Positions 23,501-32,100 of a stretch of 64,000 bases of DNA are shown piece by piece (the stretch's first letter is position 1; each line of letters begins with the position of its first letter). Position numbers and translations under genes: made by a program. The notes beneath the pieces were generated by a model that saw only the letters and a list, made by a program, of their open reading frames with translations, did not search any database and had not been told where the DNA came from. This stretch comes from Leuctra nigra (Eukaryota; Arthropoda; Insecta; Plecoptera; Leuctridae). The stretch covers positions 13,854,316 through 13,918,315 of the forward strand of contig OW203768.1 of assembly GCA_934045905.1 (NCBI GenBank), in the 5' to 3' direction.

Positions 23501-24921
23501 CAGTTAAAACAACAGTGAATGAGTAGAGATATAGCTTACCACACTTTCTTCGTCATTCATACTATTGAATACAAGATGACAGCGATAGGACACTAGACAA
23601 GGTAAATAAGCTTGGAAAATACCCTGCTTTTCCCGATTACTAATTAGGAAATCCACATTTTTTCAGGACACCACAGTATGTCATGCACTAAGCTTATTGG
23701 GGCCAAATTCTATACCAAGTTTTCCAAAGAAAAGAAAATAATAATCCAGATTTATTTGTCTCCAATCCATAGGTCAGTTCGCATGTTTCCACTTTTCACA
23801 ACTAGGTTTGTTCGTCGGGCTGCTCGGAATTGATCCCTGCACCTTGGAACAGGTGATTGTGTTCGTCGACATACAGGAAGTATTCCCGCAAATAAGCGAT
23901 ATATTGTGATGGAGCCACTTCTGGCAAGATCAGTCTACACTCTACAGATTAATTTATTTGTTTTACCATTTCATGTTTCCATAGTGCAGTGAAAAAGGAG
24001 TAAACAATTAAAATTGTAATTTAGTTATAAATCTACTCTTTTAGCCATTAGTTACAAATAAACTATAGCAAATATTTATATTAATATTGATGCAAATGCG
24101 CCCTTGATAGCCGCCATTTACCTAGGACCACAATAGCTACCAGGTTGTGTTGCTTGTTTCTTGAGCCACTTAAAGCAGTTTAAAACAGTTCCGAGCAAGC
24201 TGAACGAACAGCTACTGTTTGCTATGGTCAAGCAGTTCATATTATGATATTTTCACTGTAGTTTTGAACCTGCTTTGACATTTTGGTAGTAAAAGTGCTG
24301 AAAAGTGAAGACAGGTGAACATAATTTTAGCGTTTTTGCGTTTTCCGTTTTTTCTTACCGACCAATCACAAGTCCAGAAACCGCTCAAGGGAGACTTGTG
24401 ATTGGTTATTAGAAAAAAATGGAAAACAGAAAACGCAAAAACGGTCTATGTAGACCCGGCTTAACAACTGATAGATTTTGGGAAAATTTCCTTTCAATCA
24501 GATGAAATGTTAATTTAATAAAAACTAACTCCAGAAAAGGACTACAGAACTAGAAGAACCAACACCTACTAACCCTGGTAGCCCTTGACGCCGGCTCAGG
24601 CGGCCTCTCGTCTACCTGTCCGTTCTTCTCATGCGAGGCGGCGACGCCGTTGCTCCACCCCTCCTTCTTTTCATTCGTCGTCGTCATCGTCTCCACGATC
24701 TTTGGTTTCTCCGTGGCGTTCTTCCCGCCGTCGCCAGTCTTGGTTGCCGGAACGTCCATCACTTCGTCCAACTCCTCGAACGTGGCCTGCTTCGACAGCG
24801 TACGTTGCGCGCGCATGTTGCGCTCCATCGTCGGACTGCCGGGAGCAGAGTTCGTGCCGTTGTGGACCACTATGCTCGGGACTGGAACGTGCGAGAATGA
24901 ATATTGGTTGCGATGTAGGTA
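1965..24921 (-). CDS. enc: encore / R3H domain-containing protein 1-2 homologue (spliced, 15 exons)
   Basis: Family role (known): cytoplasmic RNA-associated proteins with an R3H single-stranded nucleic-acid-binding domain followed by a SUZ-like region; Drosophila encore acts in germline cyst divisions and oogenesis. Seen: fifteen minus-strand exons, each with AG/GT borders, join in compatible phases into 1,054 codons plus stop. Vertebrate R3HDM1 is about 1,100 residues, so the length fits. Domain order is an N-terminal low-complexity region with an Asn run, a segment starting NSSEQYTDFTGTDLEHF, the R3H core (MSSYQRMLVHRVAAYFG), SUZ-like SKSFEEREEEYEKARKRIF, PWSSSDSDG, the PPGSMLINPQ-TGQPYTNADG segment, then a long Pro/Gln/Tyr-rich tail ending in basic and acidic charge clusters. 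The initiator exon is uncertain; a candidate at 34506-34547 is in phase. About half of the introns hold transposons. Confidence 0.93.
2697..2871. repeat. short palindromic MITE
   Basis: Terminal inverted repeats GCAGTCGATCTGTGGATTG and its complement enclose about 130 bases with no ORF. It sits in the encore intron between the exons ending at 2527 and starting at 3189. Family not assigned. Confidence 0.6.
3189..3366 (-). CDS. enc: encore exon
   Basis: Acceptor TTTGCAG, donor CACAACG|GTAAGC, phase 0 to 1, 59 codons. Encodes a Pro/Tyr-rich segment starting PQAGLPMYYTVPHPGATP and ending in PAYQQQPDARQAQHN, similar in style to the vertebrate R3HDM1 GMPVYYSVIPP region. Confidence 0.88.
3705..4639 (+). 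mobile_element. non-autonomous hAT element carrying a CGGBP1-like ORF
   Basis: Ends are TAGAGCTCCGT and ACGGGGCTCTA, flanked by a perfect 8-bp target-site duplication ATTATAGC (3697-3704 and 4640-4647), diagnostic of hAT. The 935-bp interior has CGCGAAAT-type repeats near both ends and one small ORF (4221-4403). There is no hAT dimerisation/catalytic region. It is intronic to encore. Its target and first six bases (TAGAGC) resemble the hAT at 58048-58914. Confidence 0.92.
4221..4403 (+). CDS. CGGBP1-like zinc-finger protein, 60 aa, inside a hAT element
   Basis: Family (known): CGGBP1 is a DNA-binding protein whose zinc finger derives from hAT transposase N-termini. Seen: a 60-codon ORF, start ATGCCGAAACTAAC chosen because it gives MPKLTVTAASRASEFRSDGF, resembling the CGGBP1 N-terminus (FVVTAP... 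near the start). The finger is C-x2-C then H-x5-H (MCRFC ... KHVACKRH). It ends with TAA overlapping an AATAAA, so a short transcript is plausible. The C-terminal half of CGGBP1 and all hAT transposase domains are absent. It could be a relic DNA-binding module of a transposase or a small expressed protein. An upstream in-frame ATG at 4200 would add MFFTLYT. Confidence 0.6.
   Translation: MPKLTVTAASRASEFRSDGFYVSDGKLLMCRFCNCRLELKCKDTLMKHVACKRHSEFLLK
4908..5020. repeat. one-ended hAT-like fragment with GAGCGAGAT repeats
   Basis: Starts TAGGGCTGTGCGAGATTG, a typical hAT terminus, followed by several GAGCGAGAT/TCGAGATCGAG units. No matching second end or target duplication was found, so it is probably truncated. 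Confidence 0.4.
5458..5616 (-). CDS. enc: encore exon
   Basis: Acceptor TCTGCAG, 53 codons, phase 0 to 0. Encodes MAMSDLNGYFMGMSLVSDQQ and a Gln-rich stretch ending PAGPYWSSQQ. The donor is CAA|GTCAGT (C at +3). Reading through the donor keeps an open frame to a TAA at 5356 that would add a hydrophobic tail. Confidence 0.85.
6147..6269 (-). CDS. enc: encore exon (Cys/Met-rich)
   Basis: Acceptor CCCCCAG, 41 codons, phase 0 to 0, donor AAG|GTCCTC (weak). Encodes DMCNYMWSPMMDPSCMQCGG and a Cys cluster ending FDGCCCEMCK. Eight cysteines in 41 residues is unusual for this family's tail. As a symmetric exon it could be skipped without a frameshift. Confidence 0.82.
6498..6660. repeat. palindromic MITE, copy 1
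   Basis: Ends GAATTCTTGAG and CTCAAGAATTGGCCTCC with a centre holding AAACGTAAAAAAGTTGAAG. The same element occurs at 57834-57993. No ORF. Intronic to encore. Confidence 0.7.
6730..6852 (-). CDS. enc: encore exon
   Basis: Acceptor CTTGTAG, donor CCCACG|GTAGGT, 41 codons, phase 0 to 0. Begins ADPTALYGNPPMQCHSQVQP and ends SYDRPPAPT. Same length as its neighbour at 6147-6269. Confidence 0.87.
7523..7767 (-). CDS. enc: encore exon
   Basis: Acceptor TCGTCAG, 81 codons plus the split codon, phase 1 to 0, donor CAG|GTCTGC. Thr/Ser/Pro-rich start, then NPATYAGLYKTFCQADAP and a Gln/Ala-rich end (ASQQAYAPAIYPVTQTQ). Confidence 0.87.
8072..8749. mobile_element. DNA element with CCGTATTAACTCGTGTATAA termini
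   Basis: Long terminal inverted repeats run ACCGTATTAACTCGTGTATA into AAGACGCA, and the GTGTATAAGACGCA motif also recurs inside. The flanks share a 6-bp direct repeat ATACCT. About 678 bp, no transposase ORF. Superfamily not assigned. Confidence 0.75.
8896..9043 (-). CDS. enc: encore exon (TGQPYTNADG segment)
   Basis: Acceptor CTTGTAG, donor CCCGAG|GTGAGC, phase 0 to 1. Encodes TGQPYTNADGSVYRYDPNNP, directly continuing INPQ from the preceding exon. Vertebrate R3HDM1 has INPQTGQPFINPDG at this place, so the junction itself supports homology. Confidence 0.95.
9387..9730. mobile_element. Tc1/mariner-type MITE, 344 bp, copy A
   Basis: Ends CAGTACGTCCAGTGAGC and GCTCGCTGGACGTACTA flanked by TA dinucleotides. 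The reverse-complement copy at 33489-33832 has the same 344-bp length. CAGT termini with TA target are typical of pogo/Tc1-like elements. No transposase. Confidence 0.85.
9964..10184 (-). CDS. enc: encore exon (PPGSMLINPQ segment)
   Basis: Acceptor GTCCTAG, donor CCACAG|GTACCT, phase 1 to 0, 73 codons. Ser-rich start (GSSMSSRISPSSSGYKSQSQ), then MAAVPPGSMLINPQ, matching the vertebrate AAGIPPGSILINPQ block just before TGQP. Confidence 0.95.
10500..10592. repeat. one-ended hAT-like fragment
   Basis: Contains GATTCGGTTCAAACCGATTC and ends ACACAACCCTA, the complement of a TAGGGTTGTGT-type hAT end. No second end found. Confidence 0.35.
10888..11020 (-). CDS. enc: encore exon
   Basis: Acceptor TTCTGCAG, donor AGCAGG|GTAAGC, phase 0 to 1. 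Encodes VESFEGGDTLKAGSLRQSVS, then KSYSFGGYSG and NRVLTKQ, aligning with the vertebrate TKASSFSGISVLTRGD region. Confidence 0.93.
11255..11401. repeat. hairpin MITE, 147 bp
   Basis: Nearly the whole unit is an inverted repeat: AGCTCGATTTTGTAACTTTC ... GAAAGTTACACAATCGAGCT, with TCCGCTA(C)TGGCT near the loop. No ORF. Confidence 0.65.
11554..11721 (-). CDS. enc: encore exon (PWSSSDSDG motif)
   Basis: Acceptor CTTGTCAG, 56 codons, phase 0 to 0, donor CTCAAG|GTCAGG. Contains WPGDIQPWSSSDSDG, matching the conserved PWSSTDSD motif downstream of the SUZ region in R3HDM1/2. Confidence 0.95.
12793..12903 (-). CDS. enc: encore exon (SUZ-like region)
   Basis: Acceptor GGTCTAG, donor TGTGAT|GTGAGT, exactly 37 codons, phase 0 to 0. 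Encodes SKSFEEREEEYEKARKRIF, matching the vertebrate [20 protein letters not shown] SUZ-like motif. Too short to stand out as an ORF; found from the motif and splice sites. Confidence 0.96.
14527..14779 (-). CDS. enc: encore exon (R3H domain core)
   Basis: Acceptor CCCGCAG, 84 codons after a split codon, phase 2 to 0, donor TTCAAG|GTCGGT. Encodes FPAMSSYQRMLVHRVAAYFG then MEHNVDQPGQCVVVSRTKT, the R3H core with its conserved R-x3-H in QRMLVHRVA. It continues through SILKRDSASFEDGSFK, the ILKRD-SSF motif that links R3H to the SUZ-like region. Confidence 0.97.
14837..15238. mobile_element. hAT MITE, 402 bp (TAGAGATGGG ends)
   Basis: Ends TAGAGATGGGTCGATACC and GGTATCGGCCCATCTCTA, perfect 8-bp duplication ATTATGAT at 14829-14836 and 15239-15246. 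Interior is made of CGATACCGATA repeats. Inserted next to the R3H exon. Confidence 0.93.
15975..16963. mobile_element. hAT element in the left arm of the foldback element
   Basis: Ends CAGTGGCAATCAACCT and AGGTTGAGTACCACTG, perfect 8-bp duplication GTCTATAT (15967-15974, 16964-16971). The right arm of the foldback element keeps the uninterrupted site (complement of CGTCTATATAATGG), so the insertion is demonstrated by an internal empty site. Contains CGCCCTGCGGGGC at 16742. No transposase ORF. Confidence 0.95.
17575..17800 (+). repeat. tRNA-derived SINE
   Basis: Pol III A-box-like TTGGCTCAGGCAGTAACG and B-box-like CTTCGATTCCC about 50 bases apart, followed by an unrelated tail. It lies inside the foldback element. 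Confidence 0.55.
17908..17978 (-). tRNA. tRNA-Ala(GGC)-like sequence, probably a pseudogene or SINE head
   Basis: On the minus strand: A box TAGCTCATTGGTAGAGC, anticodon stem CTCGC/GTGAG with a seven-base loop CCGGCAA (anticodon GGC), and T arm CCGGG-CTCGAGC-CCCGG. The acceptor stem pairs at only about 5 of 7 positions and the T loop lacks TTC, so it is probably not functional. It sits within a transposon. Confidence 0.5.
18593..20204. mobile_element. hAT element, middle layer of the nest
   Basis: Ends CAGGGTTGGGTCA and TGACCCAACCCTG, perfect duplication CCTATTTT (18585-18592, 20205-20212). Subterminal regions are rich in TATTCTACGCG/GTAGAATA repeats. It contains the hAT at 18791-19491. Confidence 0.95.
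18791..19491. mobile_element. hAT element, innermost layer of the nest
   Basis: Ends CAGGGGCGGATCC and GATCCGCCCCTG, perfect duplication ACTTTACC (18783-18790, 19492-19499). Holds CCCTGCGGGG motifs at 19180 and 19303. No transposase ORF. Confidence 0.95.
22096..22243 (-). CDS. enc: encore exon (upstream of R3H)
   Basis: Acceptor GTTGCAG, donor CCCAT|GTGAGT, phase 1 to 2. Encodes NSSEQYTDFTGTDLEHFIME and ends LMLQIESQLLGFMRQNPP. It matches vertebrate SSQEYTDSTGIDLHEFL ... LKLEQEILDFIGNN and joins the R3H exon in phase. Confidence 0.96.
22924..23100. repeat. long-hairpin MITE, 177 bp
   Basis: Near-perfect inverted repeat starting ACAGTTCGTTTTTCC and ending GGAAAAACGAACTGT, with arms carrying GGAGCCACAGTCAGTTGTTC and AGGCCGAGAAAGAC. 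No ORF. Confidence 0.7.
23242..23485 (-). CDS. enc: encore exon (Asn run)
   Basis: Acceptor TTGTCCAG, donor CCAGAG|GTGAGG, phase 0 to 1. Encodes PLAKMKLLQRSHAMREETSP, a Pro/Asn tract with nine consecutive Asn codons, then KLSRQGSSRESTDSAASPCL, comparable to vertebrate KMLSRDSSQEYTDS. Confidence 0.92.
24331..24443. repeat. hairpin MITE, 113 bp
   Basis: Arms CGTTTTTGCGTTTTCCGTTT and the complement, with CCAATCACAAGTC/GACTTGTGATTGG nearer the loop. No ORF. Confidence 0.6.
24574..24921 (-). CDS. enc: encore exon (first firmly supported coding exon)
   Basis: 116 codons, phase 0 to 0, donor ACCAGG|GTTAGT. Encodes YLHRNQYSFSHVPVPSIVVH, then ERNMRAQRTLSKQATFEELD and a Lys/Glu/Thr-rich end. I chose the acceptor TTTACAG at 24922 because it gives phase 0, matching the candidate upstream exon. 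A second AG (TTCCAG, exon end 24881) would need a phase-1 predecessor. Confidence 0.82.
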
Positions 24922-26049
24922 CTGTAAACATTATTCATGTTATTTGATTTGTAATTTACACACATACAAGAGAAATAGAGGATGTTGAAAAATAGTTTAA
25001 AATGTTAAGAAGATTCGATATACCTACACAAGTTGACAAATGTCATTCATTAACAAACTTGGAATTTTTAATCAAAAGTACATCAAGTGTGATACAAATT
25101 CACTGCATGCATAGTAAATTGGCATAGTTGCCAGTTTCAAATGTTAATGTATGAAGTAATTTCTTAGGTTACTTTGTTCTATAGACTTTGGGTTTATTTT
25201 GCAGATTTCCATTAAAAACTCTCAGATTTGGGAGACTATTTAAGCTAACTAGTCTAGTGCGCAATAGGCAAACTTAACAAACTCGGTAGAATATCATAAG
25301 ATATTATTCATTTTTTGCATCACTGAGAAACAATTTAAGCAGCGTTAAGTGGCATACAAATTCCAACAGCATTGTATTACTTTCGGGCAAGGGAAGTTGT
25401 GGTTAATTATGAATATTAAATAATTTATTGAACACTATTATTCTTTACTGAGTGATGAATAATGGAACATATGGAGGGGAGAACATTTTTAGTACATTTC
25501 TAGAACCACCTGTAAGCCAATATTAGCATACATTTTAAAGTGGTAATTAAATTAAGGCTGGGTGACAGAATATACTCCAATTAAGTATTTAATGCAAAAA
25601 CAGCAAACGAAGGCCTTGCTAATATATTCAGGACATGCATATTTTTATTATTATTAAGCATTGAACATAAGATTCAAGCAACGACAGCGACACAAACAAC
25701 CAAACACACTCAAACAACCAAACAGTAAAAAGTATCGACAACAAACAGCTGTGAACCAAACGGAAGGAGGCAAGTCTTTGTGTGCTAACAATTATTTAGT
25801 GAGATTCTTTCTTGCTTAAGATCAGGCAAACACAGAGTGTTTTATTATTGAGGTGAAATTGTGTTTAGTTAAACTGCCTCTACAGGAAAACCTTTGAACT
25901 GTTATCAACTGTGGTCCGTAAGGATCTGAATTAATATTTGAAGTGCAAAAGGTTTTCCTGTCGCACTAAGAAATATTGGGTGAAAATACTGAATCGGAGA
26001 GAATAAGTCGAGGCCTCTTGTAAGGACGACGAACTTATTCTGACCGCAG

Positions 26050-26132
26050 CAGACGTCAGTGAACAAGGAGTGCAAGCAATGCGGCAACAAGCTGTTAGGT
26101 GCCGAGTCCGCCTTGTCCATCGACGTCGGCAG
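26050..26132 (+). CDS. UBE3D: UBE3D-like exon with CxxC motif
   Basis: Acceptor GACCGCAG, donor GGCAG|GTAAAG, 27 codons plus 2 bases. Encodes QTSVNKECKQCGNKLLGAES. A CxxC pair in this context is conserved in UBE3D. Confidence 0.6.
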
Positions 26133-29100
26133 GTAAAGGGCACTAGCCAATCGCTGCGGCTAACGAGTGCATCACCATCGCATTTGAGGATTGTAACGAA
26201 CGAAAATCAAAACTTCTGCTGCAGGAAATTACTTCAAAATCAACTTTGGTACCTACCTATCTGCTTTTATTTTGAGAACATCCAATGATACAAAAATTAG
26301 TAAATATTACGAAGCAGTAATAATGATTGCACATGTATTTATCAAAATAAGTGGTAAAAAGTTTTGACTTGTATAAAATGCCGCTTGTCTAAAAATGAAT
26401 ATGCTTCTACTCTCAATCATCTATATTTTATGAAACGAACTCTGAACTAATGCTCAGTCCTCAAACGCGATCGCTGCATACCCAAGCCGCAACTTCTTGT
26501 CCCGTTCGGCAGTGCCCTGCGAATGCAATCGGAACGATGTTGCAGTGTACTCACTTTCCAATCTTGCCATCGAGAGAGCTGATTTATGGGGAGAGTCTAC
26601 GCGAGAGCTTGCTTTTCGGGGTGGTTATATACGTTTTGATTCGTTCGATTGTCTTTTGTTTTTGGCTTTTGTTTTGATTTTGTGTGTTGGTTGCAGTGGT
26701 TAGTCGCGCATTCCGCCTACAGAGCGCAGCAGGCAGTCTGGCCACCCTTCGGCTCCAAGCTAGCCAATGAAACAGCAACAATCAAAGAAAATAATACGGC
26801 GATACATTTTGTTTTAGCGCAATTAGCTCTATCTAGAGCCGAATTTACACGGCTAACTTTGGTGGGATATCGACCATGATTAAAGGAATACGATTATTTT
26901 ACGGCTAAGCGCAAAATGGCAAGACTATCAGCGTCAACAATAGCAACTTGGACAGGATAAAAATGTATCAGAATTAGTTTCTTCAAAATGAAAGTTCAGA
27001 AGTTGAAAGTTTACTAAAGTAGATTGAGTAGATTGACCTAGATTAGATAAAAGTAGTGAAGTGGTCTGTTCTAGGTAACTTGTATTTTCATTCATGCGAA
27101 TTTTGCAGAAGAGGCCATTACAAATCTGTAGTTATGTGTGTACCATGGACTTCTTTCCTCCTGGGGCCTCATTCTACAACTCCATTGCTGATCGCCTAGC
27201 AATTTCTTCCTTAAGATTAACACTGAAATAATTGCTAGGCGACAAGCAATGCACTTATAGAATGAGGCCCCTGTTTAATAATGGAGATGCAAAAGTCAGT
27301 AATTTGAGCCATCAAATTGACGGAGACGTAATTGAGAGGAGAAATGTAACTTTCATTTTCAAGGGTCAAAGTAAAAAAAAACAATCATTGTGAAAATAAT
27401 GAAAATATGAAATGATCAAATTTGTATATCTGTGTGGGTTTGACAAGAATGTATTTGAAGAAAAGTTGAAAACGTAATATTTTGCAAGTCGAGTAGATTG
27501 GAAGTGAACCGTGTAAATTGGGCCCGATTAAAAATAAATGTAACAGTACGTTGTATTTGGCGACATGCAGCTATATATTATTACAAGGCACCTATTTGAG
27601 CTGCCAGACACTTACTAGGCTGGGTTACAGAGCTCACTAGAACATAATCTAATAACTTCCTACAATATAACAAATAGACTCGGGGTGTGATGTGATAAGG
27701 GAGTGTCACATCAATGTGAAATCTGGCCTAAAACTTCAATAATTAGTAGGGAGAGCAGGACTGCAAATTTTCCAGTAAAATTGTACATTTTCAAAGAAAT
27801 TCTACTTCAAAATATGATTCAGCTTTGCAAATATTTCAATTTCCAGGCTGATAGGACAAAAACAAGTGAAATTATATTTTGGGATCAGTAAAAGCAGACA
27901 CAGTGCATGTGAACAGTGCACATTCAACAATCAATACCAGTTCATATTATCTAGAAAATATAAGATTTCTAGAAGTTTGCTTATGTAATTGAGGGTAAAG
28001 AACTGAGAATAATTATATAGAATTTGTACATTTATTTTGTCAGTGATTCTGATTGTATTTGTATATTCTTGTTTTCTCATTCTTATTTACTATAATGTCC
28101 AGCCAGCCATAACATAAACCGGAAACCGTATTTACAGTCAAAATCAACACCGTCTTATGGTCAAAATATACTGTCATGTTTCAACCTTCAATGGTTTCAA
28201 GTTTCAACCTAGTGGGTCAACTTGTGCAAGACCGCAATTGTTGACACTGACATTGAGCAGCCCAACGATCGACGAAAACACCTAGGTAGTTTGTTGCCAT
28301 ATTCCAGATCGATAACAACATTTTCTCACAATAAAAACAGCATGTCTTCCGAACAATGGCGCGCCACATTATGCAACCCATGTTCCCCGTGACTCAGCCA
28401 AGGTAATTGCACTGCGGGGGTAGCGTCCGCCGGGGTGGGGGGGACAGGGGGGGGGGGGGGGGGGAGCGTCGACAGGGCTGGTGGCACGGCGATATTTATC
28501 TATGGCAATAGGACCAAAGACGATCGATCCCGGGCGCCAGGAATTCGAGAGTGAAGTGAGTAATGCGCCGCCGGCGGTGATTTCAGAATGTACCAACAGA
28601 AGAGCGCGTGGTGGGGAAAGAAAAAACTCTTGGCACACTCGCTGGCTGACACGAGCGAGGTGTCAAAACATGCTGCAAATCATCCGGAGGAAAGAGAGAC
28701 GGAGAGAAATAGAATGTTGTGCACTGCCATCTTATAGAAGAGTAATTCGACACGGGGACTTGGAAGATGCATTGAAATTTAATTAAAAACGAATGGATGT
28801 ATTTCGAAACCTGAGTAGTAGACATTTTTAAATTAAACAATGTAATTAGCCTACTGGGAATGATGAAATAATAACATGTTTAATGTTTGATGATGCCGAA
28901 TAGGTATAAGTAGAGCTACTTTATTTAAATTTGGGATCATGTACCTACCTAGTCTAAAATTTTAATGTGAGACTACCTTCTGGGAGCGTCGACTCGTGTT
29001 GGCTCTCGTTTCTTTGTTTATTTCCTCTGTTGGGTTATTCAAACCGTAAATAAATGTTGCACATTTATTGACACTGACAAGTAGGGAGATTCGCGATAAT

Positions 29101-32100
29101 GTAAGAGAACTCGTTCCAAAAACGATCCATTGCAAAGTGTTCAATATCAACGTTAAAATCCGACACCTGAAACTATTGCGTAGGTACAAAAACCTTGCAT
29201 GGACGATAAATTTGCTCACTTATAAAAGCGTTACTTCAAACCCTTTACGAAATTAAAACATAACTGAAACATTTTTAAAATGTCAAAGATTTACAACCAC
29301 CGCAGAAGACAACTCATACTCGCAATTACTTCCTACACAGCTTTTAAAATGTCAGACATTTAACTGCATGACTACGTATCCAACACGAAAGGGTTGAAAA
29401 CAGCCGGGGAGAGAGAAAAAAACCTGCACCCCATTTCAACCGGCCGACATAAGCATCCCTACCCTCGCTGCAAAGTCACCTGCGATTAATCAACGGGGGG
29501 CCCTCCTCGGATGGGGACCAGAAATAGGGCACTGGGTCGAGGCGCGATGGGAACGTTACCCTCTCGCCGCTCATCCCCCTCGCCGTCGAGTCCTCCCGAG
29601 GATGATATGGGAGCGGGAGCTGCGGGCCGGGGCGGGCAGCGCGAGAGGGGGGGAGGGGACACATAATCAATACAGGGGTTGAACTCGGCGTGGTGGAGTA
29701 CCTTCGCTAGTAACCTAGGCTTTGTACGGAGAGGGCGCAAACAATGTGATGTGATATTGAATTGCTCTCCGCTTCCCTCGGTGAGCGTGACAAACGTGCT
29801 TTCCAAGATGTAACCTGGGGGATTGCTTTACCATGAGCAAACACAACGTTGCCTACCTAGCGGTAGATTGTGTAGAAGGGATAGTTTGTCTTGTACAAAA
29901 TGGGAGAGCAACATATCGGGGAAACAGGTGATGGGAAATAATACTAAGAGTGAACTAACGTCAATCTTATACAACGATAGATCTCAGTATCGGTAAAAAC
30001 AATTAGTATCGGTGCCGATGAAGTCAACTCAAAAAAAGAACTAGCACGTTTCTTTCAGCAGAAAAAAACGGATTGGCTTAGGGTATGTTCCGTGAAAAAT
30101 TATCATGGCTATATCAAGAAATGAGAGTTACAGAATTTCAGAATCACAGCCAATCGGTTTCAAGGAATATAAAGTTTTTTCTGATGGTGAGAAATACGGC
30201 GAATACTGCGATATATTGGCTAAATCCTTTTAGATTTCAGTACGTATAAATCTTGCCGATTCATACGAACCAAACGTTTTTACCGAACAACCCCCGAACC
30301 GTGTTGAAACATAATATGAGTTCTAACGCTTTGACCTTTATGTAATTTCTCGCGAAATCCCGTTATTTATGGCACGGAGTTAGCGATCAGGAAGCATGAT
30401 TTTAACATGATTTTAACGACCGGTGATAAAGCAAAAGGAGGTGACTGCTCTCGTCAATACACTATTAAATGCCAGGCCAGAGACAAAGTCGCCGCCATAT
30501 TTACGTTGCCATGGACAATGCGAAAGCGGAGACAACGCTGGGATGAGGAAATCGAACACGGAGTAGACGGGAATTTGCAATGGCGGAAATGAAAACGGAT
30601 AAAGTATGTAAAAAAAAATATGATAAAATATGTTACCATTGTTTGGTGATTATTAAAAAAGTTTCGATGCCGGAGTCATACTTCCTTTAATTCTTCATAA
30701 AATCGATTACACAAACAAATCTACTCATCGGGCTCATTTTTCTTTTCCCGCAAGAATTAAAACCAGAGCAGCAGTTTATTCAATTGTGTTACTCAAACGA
30801 ACTGAAAATTAAATAACGAAGGCATTTTATAATGGTGTTTAATAACGTTGTTGTTTAATACTCACTGGGGCCAGACTCACAAAAAAGTAATGTCTCCTAC
30901 GTATTATATTTTCAGTATTTTGTTTGAATGGTGTTTTGGTTTAAATCAAAAGATTATAGACGTAGCAGATAAACACTTTTTGAAAATCCAGCCCCTGTTC
31001 TGCAATAGGCTAATAACGACGGACGAATGATCATGATGATTGCGAAATGATGACGACGAAGAAAGGGAAATGTTGAACAGGGGCAGGAAAGGAAGCAGCA
31101 ATACGAAACCTCAACTGCCTTCACCTATGACTGAGGAACACCACGAAAAAGAGTTAAAAACATTTAGGAGGCCGAGGCATCGAAACAGGCCTCCGAAAAT
31201 CAAGTCAAAACGTTACTACTCAAGACAATTTGCTCCGTAGAAATTAATTAATTCAACAGTAAATTACCTCTCAGTAAACAAACACTAGGTACATTTGCTT
31301 TCCACGCACGATAAACGCCGTCCTTGTGGACATTGCCGCCTCCCCCCACGCGCAGGTAGTCGTCATTCTCCCATCACCACATCAATCACTCCCCGCGATC
31401 AACCAGATGACCATCCCGAAAACACTGTCGAGAGCGGGGCGGGGGCGTGACCAAGGCCACGTATCTCTCATTAGTTCGATGCAAATCCGCGCTTGGTCCC
31501 AGCATCCGAGAGGAGCACGACGTCCAACGACCTGGTACCTCTCGCTATTCTTAGCCGCGTGGTGGCTGACGACGATGCTGATCATGATGACGGCGGCCGG
31601 CCAATCGGTTCAAGGCGCACCAACACATACACAAGCTTCCGATCTGGCGCTAAAAAGCGCGCCACTTTTGCGCCATCGCCGACCCAATAAGCGTGACCTC
31701 ATCGGCGATGTGTTGATTTTTACAAAGTACAGATCATAAAACCGACGTAATTTTAGTAAAATGTGAAATTTTCATTTTTCGTTGGCTTTTTACGACGGCC
31801 ATTAAAAATATTGTGAAATATTATGAGGCGCGCGCGAGTCTTATTTTGACATCGTTGGCACGCATCTCGATTTGTTTCGTATACCGTCACACATGTCCGC
31901 TCTAATATTTACTAAAGCATTCGGAGACCGACGGACTGAAAAATGGAAGTAGGGTGTGCGATCTCATTGACATTATACAGTCATCGGGAGTTTTATTGAG
32001 ACATTACAGTGTAGTTATTTGTTACTGCACGATAGAAGTTCGTTCATCAACGCTTTATTGACGGCGGCGTTCTAGTTCAGATATTTGCTGATTTCAGTTT

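Noticed and set aside
26450..26880. Overlapping plus-strand ORFs near 26.5 kb
   Set aside because: Short, overlapping frames with no splice continuity to the UBE3D-like exons and no recognisable motif.
28369..28638. 89-codon minus-strand Pro-rich ORF
   Set aside because: Translates an 18-base homopolymer and GC-rich low-complexity DNA; no splice or homology support.
31326..31739. 137-codon plus-strand ORF with a hydrophobic stretch
   Set aside because: No splice borders, no recognisable family, and low-complexity ends; the hydrophobic part may be chance in a GC-rich patch.
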